Below are positions 18,233-26,863 of a stretch of DNA of 64,000 nucleotides, piece by piece. Each line of letters opens with the position of its first letter. Positions within the stretch are counted from its first letter, which is position 1. The stretch is from Bacillus pumilus (lineage in GTDB: Bacteria > Bacillota > Bacilli > Bacillales > Bacillaceae), in the NCBI RefSeq assembly GCF_024498355.1, contig NZ_CP101833.1, positions 1,345,001 through 1,409,000 on the forward strand, in the 5' to 3' direction. The position numbers and the translations under genes were made by a program. Under the pieces are notes generated by a model. That model made no database searches. It was not told the origin of the DNA and saw nothing but the letters and a program-made list of their open reading frames with translations.

Positions 18233-18511
18233 TTGAAATCTATCGGAGTCGTAAGAAAAGTAGATGAACTAGGGCGTATTGTTATGCCAATCGAATTGAG
18301 AAGAGCACTTGATATCGCAATTAAAGACAGTATGGAATTTTTTATAGATGGAGATAAAATCGTCTTGAAAAAATATCAGCCTCAAGGTGTTTGTCTCATG
18401 ACTGGTGAGATTACTTCTGAGAATCATGAATATGGAAATGGTCAAATTACATTAAGCGCTGAAGGAGCAGAACTACTGCTAAAAGAGCTGCAAGAAGCCC
18501 TTCAGCAGTAA
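18233..18511 (+). CDS. abh: Transition-state regulator Abh (AbrB paralogue)
   Basis: A 92-residue DNA-binding protein. Residues 1-50 form the AbrB-type swapped-hairpin domain (SIGVVRKVDELGRIVMPIELR), and the C-terminal half is the multimerisation domain. In B. subtilis Abh controls antibiotic and biofilm genes. The TTG start at 18233 has GAGGG seven bases upstream. Its position next to kinC and mreBH separates it from AbrB itself. Confidence 0.93.
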   Translation: MKSIGVVRKVDELGRIVMPIELRRALDIAIKDSMEFFIDGDKIVLKKYQPQGVCLMTGEITSENHEYGNGQITLSAEGAELLLKELQEALQQ

Positions 18512-18512
18512 A

Positions 18513-18559
18513 TAAAAATAGCCTGCTCTCTTGCTTCGTGCTGAGAACAGGCTATTTTT
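18513..18559 (+). terminator. Terminator after abh
   Basis: A perfect 12-bp outer stem (18513-18524 with 18547-18558) plus partial inner pairing, then a T-run. Confidence 0.88.
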
Positions 18560-18656
18560 TATGAAAAAAGTTCCTTAAAAATGCCCCATCTCCCTCAAAA
18601 AATAAGTGGAAAATGGTACAATTGACAAAGAATCTCAGGGCGGCAGGTGGAATCAT

Positions 18657-19949
18657 TTGAACAAAACATATCAAGTGCGGATCGTGTTATCTGTTCTTGC
18701 ATTTATATTAATCTTAAGCTGGGGTTTCTTTTATTATCTAGGCGGCTATCAAATTAATTGGCCGCTCGATCTAGCCTTTACAGTCGTTGTTTTAGCTGGT
18801 ATTTGGGTCGTCTCAGGCTATGTGGACCGGTTAAATTTACTTGTGTCAGATTTAAACAAGCGAGAAAAAGAAGCACACGAACTGACGGAGCGGCTGAATC
18901 GAATAACAGATAACTTGCAAGAAATCGTCTTTGAAACAAATGAAAAGGGTCAAATCATTTTTTTAAATCAAGCATGGAAACAAATGACGGGCTACGATAT
19001 AGATGAATGTCTAGGCACGATGTACAATCAGTACTTTGATCAAGAAGAGCGTGTTGTCAAGCATTTGTTATCTGTGATAAAAGAACATAAGGATGCGGGC
19101 CGAGTTGAACTGCAGCTCCTCCATAAAGAGGGAAAGAAGGTATGGGGAGACGTTCATTACAAGCTCTACTTTGATGAGCAGCACCAGTTTACTGGAGGTA
19201 TTGGAACGGTTGCCGATATCACGAAACAAAAGCAGGCAAAGCTCGAGCTTGAAAAATCCAATCAACAATTGCAAATGCAGGCGCAAAAGCTCGCCGTTGC
19301 AGGACAAATAGCCGCTGGAATTGCCCATGAAGTCAGAAATCCGCTGACATCAGTAAACGGCTTTTTACAGCTGATGAAAACACAATATCCCGAAAGAACC
19401 GATTATTTTGACATTATCTTTTCCGAAATTAAACGGATTGATTTTGTTTTAAGCGAGCTGCTTGTGTTAGCAAAGCCTCAATCGGTCAATTTTCAAGAAG
19501 TCCGGCTTCATGAGCTGTTAGAACAGGTGATTACCCTGCTAAAAACAAATGCAGTTCTTTCTAATATTGACCTCAAGCAGCCATTTAAAAAGCAGGATGC
19601 TGGGGCTATCTTAGCAGATGCCAACCAAATGAAGCAGCTGTTCATTAATTTAATCAAAAATGCCATTGAGGCGATGCCTGAAGGCGGTAGCATATACATA
19701 TCAACAGAGAAAGTGATGAATGAATGGAAAATCATCATTCAAGATGAAGGGAAAGGGATGTCTGAAGAGAATATTCAGAAAATATATGACCCTTTCTTCT
19801 CAACTAAAAAAGAAGGGACAGGGCTTGGTCTGACCATCTGTGCGACGATTTTAAAAGATCATCACGGAAGAATGGAAGTATCCAGTGAGCTGGGAAAAGG
19901 CACAGCTTTTCATATTTATTTACCTGTGTGTCAAAAGAGCAGACAGTAG
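18657..19949 (+). CDS. kinC: Sporulation/biofilm sensor histidine kinase KinC
   Basis: KinC feeds phosphate into the Spo0A phosphorelay. The 430-residue protein has two N-terminal membrane helices (about 7-26 and 33-52), a PAS domain (about 78-195, NRITDNLQEIVFETNEKG onward), the HisKA domain with phosphorylated His224 in IAHEVRNPLTS, and an HATPase domain with N, G1 and G2 boxes (NLIKNAIEAMPEGG, DEGKGMS, GTGLGL). TTG 18657 with AGGTGG upstream gives the N terminus MNKTYQVRIV seen in homologues; the 17 codons before it are probably untranslated. Followed closely by ykqA. Confidence 0.92.
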   Translation: MNKTYQVRIVLSVLAFILILSWGFFYYLGGYQINWPLDLAFTVVVLAGIWVVSGYVDRLNLLVSDLNKREKEAHELTERLNRITDNLQEIVFETNEKGQIIFLNQAWKQMTGYDIDECLGTMYNQYFDQEERVVKHLLSVIKEHKDAGRVELQLLHKEGKKVWGDVHYKLYFDEQHQFTGGIGTVADITKQKQAKLELEKSNQQLQMQAQKLAVAGQIAAGIAHEVRNPLTSVNGFLQLMKTQYPERTDYFDIIFSEIKRIDFVLSELLVLAKPQSVNFQEVRLHELLEQVITLLKTNAVLSNIDLKQPFKKQDAGAILADANQMKQLFINLIKNAIEAMPEGGSIYISTEKVMNEWKIIIQDEGKGMSEENIQKIYDPFFSTKKEGTGLGLTICATILKDHHGRMEVSSELGKGTAFHIYLPVCQKSRQ

Positions 19950-19971
19950 CAAGGTGAGAGGACGTGATTTC

Positions 19972-20808
19972 ATGACGAAGAAAACTTTATTTGTATATGG
20001 GGCGCTTCTAAAACATGAAGAGCACCATGAGGCGTATATGAAAGAAAACAGGCCATTAGCTAAATCAGCTTGGATAAATGGAAGGCTATACGATACTGGT
20101 GCAGGATACCCTGCGTGTATTCTCACGGGAAAAAGCACAGTATATGGGGAATTGTATGAGGTGACCGCTGAAACGTTGAATAAGTTAGACGCGCTAGAGG
20201 AATGGTATGACAAGCAGGAAATTGATGTCATGACGGATCAAGGACCAAAGGCAGCCATTGTATACACATTACCAGAGCAGATGGCATCAGGGCTGAAGGA
20301 AATTGAGAGCGGCAGCTGGAAAGAATATAGACTGTGGCAGCGTCAGCCGTCATCCTTCTATTATTTTGCCTATGGCTCCTGTATGGATGATGCAAGGTTT
20401 AAGCTAGCTAAAGTCGATCATTACTTCAAACGAATCGTCGGAGGCGGTGCACTTGACCGCTTTACAACTAGATTTACATTGGTGCGGCCTGATGGATCAA
20501 GAGCCGATATGGTAGAAGACGGCGGAGAAACAGAGGGCGTTTTATATGAGGTGCCTTTTGATGCCATTCGTTATTTGTACAAACGAGAGGGTGTATATGA
20601 GGGTACTTATCGTCCAGCTTTTGTCGATGTCAAAATGGGTGATCAAGTATATGAGGATTGTTTAACCTTTCTCGTCCTTCAAAAGAGCGAAGAAATCGCT
20701 CCGCCAGGTCATTATCGCAGTGAAATTGAAAAAGGAGCAGACCTTTACTTAAGTGAAGCGTTCCGCAAAAAAATTCGTTCGCATATGGATTCATTAACCA
20801 AATCGTAG
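19972..20808 (+). CDS. ykqA: YkqA, tandem gamma-glutamylcyclotransferase-like protein
   Basis: A 278-residue protein built from two AIG2/GGCT-like domains. The first begins TLFVYGALLKHEEHHE and the second FYYFAYGSCMDDARFK near residue 127, each with the YGS/YGA substrate loop. The reaction is not established for this family member. ATG 19972 has AGGTGAGAGG upstream. The frame is open 29 codons earlier within kinC, but that extension is not conserved in appearance. It lies between kinC and ktrC, as in B. subtilis. Confidence 0.85.
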   Translation: MTKKTLFVYGALLKHEEHHEAYMKENRPLAKSAWINGRLYDTGAGYPACILTGKSTVYGELYEVTAETLNKLDALEEWYDKQEIDVMTDQGPKAAIVYTLPEQMASGLKEIESGSWKEYRLWQRQPSSFYYFAYGSCMDDARFKLAKVDHYFKRIVGGGALDRFTTRFTLVRPDGSRADMVEDGGETEGVLYEVPFDAIRYLYKREGVYEGTYRPAFVDVKMGDQVYEDCLTFLVLQKSEEIAPPGHYRSEIEKGADLYLSEAFRKKIRSHMDSLTKS

Positions 20809-20845
20809 TAAAATGCATGGTAAGTGATATAAAAGGAGTCTGAAC

Positions 20846-21514
20846 ATGAAAAAAGAATATGCAGTCATTGGTCTTGGACGCTTTGGCGGAAGTATTTGCA
20901 AGGCGCTGAGCGAAGAAGGACTTGAAGTGATGGCCATGGATATGAATGAAGATCGAGTGAACGAATACGCTAAAATTGCGTCACATGCGGTGATTGGTGA
21001 TTCGACGGATGAATCTGTTTTAAAAAACCTCGGCATTCGCAACTTTGATCATGTCATCGTCGCGATTGGAGAAAACATTCAGGCAAGTATTTTAACAACG
21101 ATTATGCTGAAAGAGCTTGGCGTCAAAATGGTCACAGTGAAAGCGCAAAATGACTACCATGAAAAGGTACTCAACAAAATTGGAGCGGATCGCATCGTTC
21201 ATCCAGAGCGAGACATGGGCAGGCGGATTGCGCATAAAATCATTTCCAACAACGTGCTGGATTATCTCGAGCTGTCAGATGAGTATAGCCTCATTGAAAT
21301 CGTTGCAAACAGCAGACTTGCCGGGCATTCTCTTTTAGATCTTGATATTAGAGCAAGATATGGCATCAATATTGTAGCGATTAAGCGCGGGAAAGAAGTC
21401 ATTGTTTCCCCGCTGGCAGATGAAATGATCCAAAAAGAAGATATCCTCATTGTTATTGGGGCAGTAGCAGATATTGGACGCTTTGAAAAACGAGAAATGC
21501 AGAACGACTATTAA
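20846..21514 (+). CDS. ktrC: Potassium uptake regulatory subunit KtrC
   Basis: A cytosolic RCK protein gating the KtrD channel for K+ uptake. Residues 1-135 form the RCK_N Rossmann domain (VIGLGRFGGS at 7-16, acidic end of strand 2 at MDMNE), and residues 140-220 the RCK_C domain, which binds c-di-AMP in the family. At 222 residues it has normal length. AAAGGAGTC is the ribosome site. No KtrD gene is adjacent, as is usual for ktrC. Confidence 0.93.
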   Translation: MKKEYAVIGLGRFGGSICKALSEEGLEVMAMDMNEDRVNEYAKIASHAVIGDSTDESVLKNLGIRNFDHVIVAIGENIQASILTTIMLKELGVKMVTVKAQNDYHEKVLNKIGADRIVHPERDMGRRIAHKIISNNVLDYLELSDEYSLIEIVANSRLAGHSLLDLDIRARYGINIVAIKRGKEVIVSPLADEMIQKEDILIVIGAVADIGRFEKREMQNDY

Positions 21515-21541
21515 ACACTCCGAGGGCGGGGTGTTTTTTTA
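21514..21541 (+). terminator. Terminator after ktrC
   Basis: An eight-bp stem (21514-21521 with 21528-21535, one G-U pair) and a long T-run, starting at the stop codon. Confidence 0.85.
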
Positions 21542-21707
21542 TGATTGTGTACACGACAGACGGACAGTGAAGAGGGGGAAGCAAATTGAAATAGGCTCAT
21601 TTTGTTATGAATAACAGCAAAAGTGATCCCCAATATTTTTCATGCAATTATCACTATTCAGAAATAAAAATCAGTCCTTTTATATGGTTGATTTTCTCTA
21701 AATGTCA

Positions 21708-21736
21708 TTGACTGGGCAAACAGATTCGTTTACGAT
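21708..21736 (+). promoter_or_regulatory. adeC: Sigma-A promoter of adeC
   Basis: TTGACT (21708-21713), a 17-base spacer and TACGAT (21731-21736), 40 bases before the start. No purine riboswitch fold was recognised between promoter and gene. Confidence 0.6.
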
Positions 21737-21775
21737 AAGAAACATTATATTGTTTACTTGGAGGAGGCAGTGTCG

Positions 21776-23506
21776 TTGGATAAGGAGCTTTTCAGACATC
21801 AAATTGAGGTAGCTGCAAAGAGAAAAAAAGCAGCCCTAGTGATTAAACATGCGAAGGTTATGGACGTGTTTAACCAGGAATGGATAGACGCTGATGTCGC
21901 TGTTGAAAATGGAAAAATAGTAGGGATTGGAGAATACGAGGGAGAGCAGGAGCTGGATGCAGCCGGTCAAATGCTTATACCTGGCTTTATTGATGGGCAC
22001 GTTCATATCGAGTCCTCCATGGTGACCCCTGCTGAATTCTCCAAAGCTGTCGTTCCCCGCGGTGTGACAAGTGTCGTAACAGACCCGCATGAAATTGCCA
22101 ACGTTTCAGGTATAACAGGCATCCGTTTTATGCTGGAAGAAGCGAGAAAAGCTACCTTAAATATATATTTTATGCTGCCATCCTGTGTGCCGGCTGTCAG
22201 CTTTGAACGATCAGGTGCTACGCTAAAAGCGAAAGATTTAAAGCCTCTTTATCAAGAGAAAGAGGTTCTTGGTCTTGCTGAGGTGATGGACTATGTCGGT
22301 GTAGAGCAGGCAGAAGAAGATATGCTTCAAAAACTGCTCGATGCTCAAAACGAGAACAAATTAATTGATGGCCACCTAGCAGGCTTAACAGACCGATTAA
22401 TAAACGTCTACCGGACAGCAAATGTCCAAACAGATCATGAGGTGACAACAGCTCAGGAAGCCCTTGAACGTGTAAAACGAGGCATGTATGTCATGCTGAG
22501 AGAAGGATCTGTTGCCAAAAACGTGAAAAATGTTTTACCAGCTGTCAATGAGAAAAATGCGAGACGCTTTTTCTTTTGTACCGATGATAAACATTTAGAT
22601 GATCTCATGGCGCAAGGAAGTATTGATGAGCAGGTGCGTATGTCCATCAAAGAAGGATTGGATCCCTTTTTAGCGTATCAAATGGGGAGTTTAAATGCAG
22701 CAGAGTGTTTTGGTCTTAGCACAAAGGGAGCGATTGCGCCAGGCTTTGATGCGGATTTTATGCTCATTTCTGACCTTCATCAAGTAGACATCACAAGCGT
22801 ATTTATTGCAGGCGAATTGGTTTCACAGCATGGAGATTACCAGCCAAGTGTTGAAAAGATATCACCGAGTCCTGCATTATTACAATCTGTCCATGCAGTG
22901 GATGTTCAAGATAAAGATCTTACACTGCCTATCACAGATGATCAAAAGATGAATGTCATTCGCATCATTCCGAATCAGCTTGAAACGAAATTAGAACAAG
23001 TATCTCCTTCAGAAATCAATGGACAATTTACTAGTGATACAGAAAGAGATGTATTAAAAATGGTGCTTGTCGAACGTCATCAAGGTTTATCTGAGATTGG
23101 GGTAGGGATTGTCAGTGGCTTTGGCTTAAAAGAGGGAGCCATTGCAACAACTGTGGCGCATGATTCTCATAACTTAATTGCTGTTGGCACAAATGATGCC
23201 GATATGATCAAAGCCATTGAGACGTTAAAAGAAGCAGGCGGCGGATTGACTGTTGTGAGGGACGGCCAGCCTCTTCATACACTTCCATTACCGATCTCTG
23301 GTTTATTATCAGATCAACCAGCACATCTAGTAAATGAAAGTCTTCATGCACTCCATGAAGCGTTAAAAGAAACAGGTTTTGCCTTAGATTTCAATCCATT
23401 TTTGACGCTATCTTTCTTGGCACTCCCAGTCATTCCTGATGTAAAAATGACGACAAAGGGATTGTTTGATGTCAGAAGCTTTCAGCATCTCCCAATTCAA
23501 TCATAA
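21776..23506 (+). CDS. adeC: Adenine deaminase AdeC
   Basis: A metal-dependent amidohydrolase converting adenine to hypoxanthine in purine salvage. Metal-ligand motif DGHVHIESS is near residue 74, a conserved DPHEIANV segment follows, and the second half holds GTNDADM and GGLTVV near the C terminus. The frame is open from TTG 21758, but that codon lies before GGAGGAGG, which is the likely ribosome site. TTG 21776 is eight bases after it and gives 576 residues starting MDKELFRHQ. Monocistronic, with its own promoter and terminator. Confidence 0.93.
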   Translation: MDKELFRHQIEVAAKRKKAALVIKHAKVMDVFNQEWIDADVAVENGKIVGIGEYEGEQELDAAGQMLIPGFIDGHVHIESSMVTPAEFSKAVVPRGVTSVVTDPHEIANVSGITGIRFMLEEARKATLNIYFMLPSCVPAVSFERSGATLKAKDLKPLYQEKEVLGLAEVMDYVGVEQAEEDMLQKLLDAQNENKLIDGHLAGLTDRLINVYRTANVQTDHEVTTAQEALERVKRGMYVMLREGSVAKNVKNVLPAVNEKNARRFFFCTDDKHLDDLMAQGSIDEQVRMSIKEGLDPFLAYQMGSLNAAECFGLSTKGAIAPGFDADFMLISDLHQVDITSVFIAGELVSQHGDYQPSVEKISPSPALLQSVHAVDVQDKDLTLPITDDQKMNVIRIIPNQLETKLEQVSPSEINGQFTSDTERDVLKMVLVERHQGLSEIGVGIVSGFGLKEGAIATTVAHDSHNLIAVGTNDADMIKAIETLKEAGGGLTVVRDGQPLHTLPLPISGLLSDQPAHLVNESLHALHEALKETGFALDFNPFLTLSFLALPVIPDVKMTTKGLFDVRSFQHLPIQS

Positions 23507-23520
23507 AAGAATGAATGAGA

Positions 23521-23554
23521 AACCGCATGTATATTTGTATATATGCGGTTTTTT
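23521..23554 (+). terminator. Terminator after adeC
   Basis: An eight-bp stem AACCGCAT/ATGCGGTT (23521-23528 with 23543-23550) extended by AT pairs, then TTTT. Confidence 0.8.
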
Positions 23555-23571
23555 AATGCTGGACGAAAAAA

Positions 23572-23599
23572 AGAGACACAGCCAATGGCTTGTGTCTCT
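23572..23599. terminator. Second hairpin at the edge of repeat copy 1
   Basis: AGAGACACAGCC (23572-23583) pairs with 23587-23599 with one bulged T. It directly abuts the dispersed repeat element and has no T-run on the plus strand. Confidence 0.5.
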
Positions 23600-23766
23600 C
23601 AGCGTGAAGACAAACCCTCGCATTCGGTGTCAGTTCTGCGTGCTGGTGCTCACGAATGTCACATTCGCTCCGCGCCAGTACTCGACCTTTCTAGACTTCA
23701 AAGGTTTTCATATCACGCTGAAAAGAAGACAAAGGGCTAAAATAAAGATCATTTTAGCCCTTTGTC
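23599..23766. repeat. Dispersed structured intergenic repeat, copy 1
   Basis: A 168-bp element nearly identical to 39033-39199. The ends CAGCGTGA and TCACGCTG pair (23600-23607 with 23713-23720), AAACC pairs with GGTTT, and a ten-bp internal stem (23640-23649 with 23672-23681) encloses a hairpin CGAATG/CATTCG. It closes with a perfect 16-bp hairpin (23728-23743 with 23751-23766). Differences from copy 2 preserve the internal stem by paired changes. It lies between convergent adeC and rnjA, and its last hairpin can terminate rnjA. Reading frames across it look spurious. Confidence 0.85.
23728..23766 (-). terminator. Terminator of rnjA, formed by the end of repeat copy 1
   Basis: A perfect 16-bp stem, seven-base loop, and T-rich tail (TTCTTTTC) in the reverse direction, four bases after the rnjA stop. 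Confidence 0.75.
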
Positions 23767-23769
23767 TGA

Positions 23770-25437
23770 TTACACTTCCATAATGATCGGTAAGATCATT
23801 GGGCGGCGTCTTGTTTTTTCATAAAGGAAAGGTGCAAGTGTGTCAGTAATTTCGTTCTTAATTTCTGACCATTGTGTTGTCTTGCGTTCCATCACTTTTT
23901 CAAGATGCTTTGAAATCAAATCCTGTGCGTCATTGATGAGGTCTCCAGATTCTCTCATGTAGACAAAGCCTCTTGAGATCAAATCAGGACCAGCAGAGAT
24001 TTTGAATTCGTTCATGTCCATGCTGACGACAACAATGACAAGACCTTCTTCTGAAAGAATGCGGCGGTCTCTTAATACGATGTTTCCGATATCACCAATG
24101 CCGCTTCCGTCGATATACACGTTACCTGATGGAATTTTGCCAGCGACACTTGCTTCGTCACCTTTCAGTGCAAGAACTTCACCATTATCCATGATAAAGC
24201 AGTTTTCCTCAGGAATTCCGCAATCATTCGCAAGTTTAATATGCGTTTTTTGCATGCGGTATTCACCGTGAATCGGCATGAAGAATTTAGGTTTAATTAA
24301 ACGGAGCATTAGTTTTTGTTCTTCTTGTCCGCCGTGACCAGATGTGTGAATATTATTTAGTGAGCCATGAATGACCTCAGCGCCAGCACGATAAAGCTGG
24401 TTGATGGTACGGCTTACGCTAATATTGTTACCTGGGATCGGTGAAGATGAGAAGACAACTGTGTCTCCAGGATTAATGGAAATCTGGCGGTGAGTACCGT
24501 TTGCAATACGAGAAAGAGCTGCCATCGGTTCACCCTGGCTGCCAGTACAAAGAATGGTGACTTTGTTTGCTGGAAGACGGTTGATTTCATTATGTTCAAT
24601 GAACGTGTTTTTTGGACATTTAATATAGCCAAGATCTTGTCCAATATCAATTGCGGACTCCATACTACGCCCAAACACAGCGACTTTTCGGCCGTTGGCA
24701 ACAGCGGACTCAATGACTTGCTGTAGTCTGTGAATGTTTGAAGCAAACGTTGCAAAGATAATACGTCCATCTACTTTTCTAAAGATGTCATCAATGCTTT
24801 CACCTACGCGTCTTTCAGACATCGTAAATTCTGGGATTTCACTGTTTGTACTGTCAGATAGAAGACAAAGGACGCCTTCTTTACCAATCTCAGCCATTTT
24901 CGTTAAATTGGCAGGCTCGCCAACAGGGGTAAAGTCAAACTTGAAATCACCTGTATGTACGATGTTGCCAGGAGGTGTCTTCACGACAATTCCGTAAGAA
25001 TCTGGAATGCTGTGCGTTGTTCTAAAGAAAGACACCGCTGTTTTTCTAAATTTAATGGTATCTTCTTCTTCATAAATGTGAAGTTTCGTCTGTCTCAAGA
25101 GACCGTGCTCTTCCAATTTATTACGAAGTAGGCCGATTGCGAGTTTGCCTCCGTAAACTGGAATATTCACTTGCTTGAGAAGGTAAGGGATACCGCCGAT
25201 GTGGTCTTCATGTCCGTGAGTGATGAATAGACCTTTGATTTTATCTTCGTTTTTAACTAAGTACGTATAGTCAGGGATGACGTAATCAATTCCGAGAAGC
25301 TCATCTTCAGGGAACTTAATACCAGCATCAATTAAAATGATTTCATCTTGAAATTGAACGCCATACGTGTTTTTACCGATCTCACCTAATCCGCCGAGCG
25401 CAAAAACTGCCGCCTGATCGTTTTTAACAAATTTCAT
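23770..25437 (-). CDS. rnjA: Ribonuclease J1
   Basis: RNase J1 is the essential 5'-3' exonuclease and endonuclease of RNA decay and maturation. It has a metallo-beta-lactamase core with HGHEDH at residues 74-79 (two Zn ions), the beta-CASP insertion ([16 protein letters not shown]), a second metal motif [10 protein letters not shown], and a C-terminal dimer domain. ATG 25437 gives 555 residues; three in-frame codons upstream are not used. It follows rpoY with five bases between them, matching the B. subtilis rpoY-rnjA operon. Confidence 0.97.
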   Translation of the reverse strand: MKFVKNDQAAVFALGGLGEIGKNTYGVQFQDEIILIDAGIKFPEDELLGIDYVIPDYTYLVKNEDKIKGLFITHGHEDHIGGIPYLLKQVNIPVYGGKLAIGLLRNKLEEHGLLRQTKLHIYEEEDTIKFRKTAVSFFRTTHSIPDSYGIVVKTPPGNIVHTGDFKFDFTPVGEPANLTKMAEIGKEGVLCLLSDSTNSEIPEFTMSERRVGESIDDIFRKVDGRIIFATFASNIHRLQQVIESAVANGRKVAVFGRSMESAIDIGQDLGYIKCPKNTFIEHNEINRLPANKVTILCTGSQGEPMAALSRIANGTHRQISINPGDTVVFSSSPIPGNNISVSRTINQLYRAGAEVIHGSLNNIHTSGHGGQEEQKLMLRLIKPKFFMPIHGEYRMQKTHIKLANDCGIPEENCFIMDNGEVLALKGDEASVAGKIPSGNVYIDGSGIGDIGNIVLRDRRILSEEGLVIVVVSMDMNEFKISAGPDLISRGFVYMRESGDLINDAQDLISKHLEKVMERKTTQWSEIKNEITDTLAPFLYEKTRRRPMILPIIMEV

Positions 25438-25442
25438 TCCTC

Positions 25443-25652
25443 TCATAGCTCCAATACTTTAAAATTTTCACTTTCTCGTTCATAGTCTAAAAAAGCACCG
25501 TCTACAGCCTGAATGAATTCAATATTGTAGTTATGTTTTTTCAACTTATCGCGTACGTCTCTTTCAGAAACCGCTTCAACGTATAGTGAATCTGTGTGTT
25601 CTCTTACAGGTACCTCAGTAGTACTTGCCTGAAAAAATACCTTATATATCAT
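25443..25652 (-). CDS. rpoY: RNA polymerase epsilon subunit RpoY
   Basis: A 69-residue small subunit found in Firmicute RNA polymerase, structurally like the phage protein Gp2. It begins [20 protein letters not shown] and ends FKVLEL, as the family does. GGAGAG precedes the ATG. A TATAAT on the reverse strand near 25695 may belong to its promoter. Cotranscribed with rnjA. Confidence 0.94.
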   Translation of the reverse strand: MIYKVFFQASTTEVPVREHTDSLYVEAVSERDVRDKLKKHNYNIEFIQAVDGAFLDYERESENFKVLEL

Positions 25653-25733
25653 CCAAATCTCTCCTTAAATACCGTATGTTACACTCGCTTATTCTATTAT
25701 ATTAAAAAAACGCGCATAAGAAAAGGCTCTGAG

Positions 25734-25771
25734 AAAAAAGGACCTTCAGCAAATGTGCGGAAGATCCTTTT
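25734..25771 (-). terminator. Terminator of the 23-codon basic peptide gene
   Basis: AAAAGGATCTTC pairs with GAAGGTCCTTTT on the reverse strand (25736-25747 with 25760-25771, one G-U), followed by T's. The proximal arm overlaps the peptide's stop codon. Confidence 0.8.
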
Positions 25772-25841
25772 AAGCAATCGATTTTTTACGAAGCATGTCC
25801 TTCCATTGTCTTCGAATTTTCTTACGCAGACGACGAAGCAT
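25770..25841 (-). CDS. Tiny highly basic peptide (23 aa), unidentified
   Basis: A 23-codon frame on the reverse strand. It begins MLRRLRKKIRRQW, continues KDMLRKKSIA and then stops. Ten of 23 residues are Arg or Lys, and the peptide could be an amphipathic RNA- or membrane-binding helix. AAAGGAGGCG is spaced about seven bases from the ATG, a terminator overlaps the stop codon, and a TATAAT sits about 70 bases upstream. This complete set of signals makes an expressed gene likely. I do not recognise the family. It lies between rpoY and ykrA. It could instead be the readable part of a small RNA. Confidence 0.6.
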   Translation of the reverse strand: MLRRLRKKIRRQWKDMLRKKSIA

Positions 25842-25908
25842 CGCGGATCGCCTCCTTTCGGGATGATGTCATTTTAGGGCAGCAAGTCCGTTCTCTCTTT
25901 ATACTTGT

Positions 25909-25914
25909 ATTATA
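25909..25914 (-). promoter_or_regulatory. Candidate -10 box for the 23-aa peptide gene
   Basis: A perfect TATAAT on the reverse strand, 68 bases upstream of the ATG. No good -35 is seen at 17 bases. Confidence 0.35.
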
Positions 25915-26047
25915 TGATGTTTCCATTGAATGTTACATGGTTATATGTGGGAAATGGGCGTTTTAAAAGGAATTGGTTTCGAAAGCGGAAATCTTTCTGT
26001 ATGATGAAGGGGAGAGTGTGTACATAACGAGAGACAGGAGACGAGAT

Positions 26048-26827
26048 ATGAATAAAAAAGTCATCTTTTTTGATATCGACGGTACTTTATATGATCATGA
26101 TAAAAAAATACCTGAATCAACGAAGCGAGCAGTTCGTTTATTAAAAGAAAAAGGGCATCATCTTTTTATTGCATCTGGGCGTTCGCCTTTTTTGATTCAA
26201 CCTATCTTACAAGAATTAGCACTTGACTCCTTTATTGCGTATAACGGTCAGTATGTCATGTATGAGGGAGAGGTCATTTACGGTAATCCGCTTAAACTGG
26301 AGCTGATGGAGCAAATTTATGAGACGGCGGATCGTCATGATCATCCGCTTGTTTTCATGGGGGAAAAAACGATGAAGGCTTCTGTGCCGAATCATCCGTT
26401 TATCCATGAAGGGATTGGGACTTTAAAAACAGAGCATCCTGAGCATGATTTGTCTTTCTTTAAAGAAAACGAGATTTTTCAAATGCTGCTATTTTGTAAG
26501 GCAGAAGAGGAAGTCCAATACGAGGCGTTCTGCGAAGAAATTGATCTTGTCAGATGGCACGAGCTGTCAACAGATGTCCTGCCAAAGGGCGGGTCGAAAG
26601 CTGAAGGCATCAAACGAGTTATCGAAAGACTGCCTTACGATCAAAAGGATACCGTTGCCTTTGGAGACGGTCTGAACGATAGAGAAATGATTTCATTTGT
26701 TGGAACAGGTGTTGCCATGGGAAATGCTGTGAGTGAATTAAAAACATTGGCTGATTTTGTGACAAAACCAGTAGATGAGGACGGCATATTCCATGCAGTG
26801 ACCCATTTAGGCCTCATTGAAGAATAA
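26048..26827 (+). CDS. ykrA: HAD-superfamily Cof-type phosphatase YkrA
   Basis: A 259-residue cytosolic hydrolase. The catalytic Asp9 and Asp11 lie in FFDIDGTLYD, motif II in FIASGRS, a Cof-type cap domain in the middle, and motif IV in VAFGDGLNDREM. The substrate is unknown; family members dephosphorylate sugar phosphates or flavin cofactors. ATG 26048 has GGAGACG in front; 25 upstream in-frame codons are probably not translated. It converges on defB. Confidence 0.88.
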   Translation: MNKKVIFFDIDGTLYDHDKKIPESTKRAVRLLKEKGHHLFIASGRSPFLIQPILQELALDSFIAYNGQYVMYEGEVIYGNPLKLELMEQIYETADRHDHPLVFMGEKTMKASVPNHPFIHEGIGTLKTEHPEHDLSFFKENEIFQMLLFCKAEEEVQYEAFCEEIDLVRWHELSTDVLPKGGSKAEGIKRVIERLPYDQKDTVAFGDGLNDREMISFVGTGVAMGNAVSELKTLADFVTKPVDEDGIFHAVTHLGLIEE

Positions 26828-26829
26828 AA

Positions 26830-26860
26830 AAGAAGACCCTGGCTAATGGGTCTTCTTTTT
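26830..26860. terminator. Bidirectional terminator between ykrA and defB
   Basis: A nine-bp perfect stem AGAAGACCC/GGGTCTTCT (26831-26839 with 26848-26856), with A's before and T's after it. Confidence 0.88.
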
Positions 26861-26863
26861 ATT

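Noticed and set aside
21541..21775. Possible purine riboswitch before adeC
   Set aside because: No conserved purine-aptamer core or terminator-antiterminator pair could be seen; a plain promoter explains the region.
23543..23740. Open frame beginning MRFFNAGRKKETQ over repeat copy 1
   Set aside because: It lies inside the dispersed repeat, has no ribosome site, and its N- and C-terminal parts differ from the matching frame in copy 2.
25596..25877. 93-codon plus-strand frame over the rpoY leader
   Set aside because: It crosses the reverse-strand terminator and 23-aa gene, both supported by better signals.
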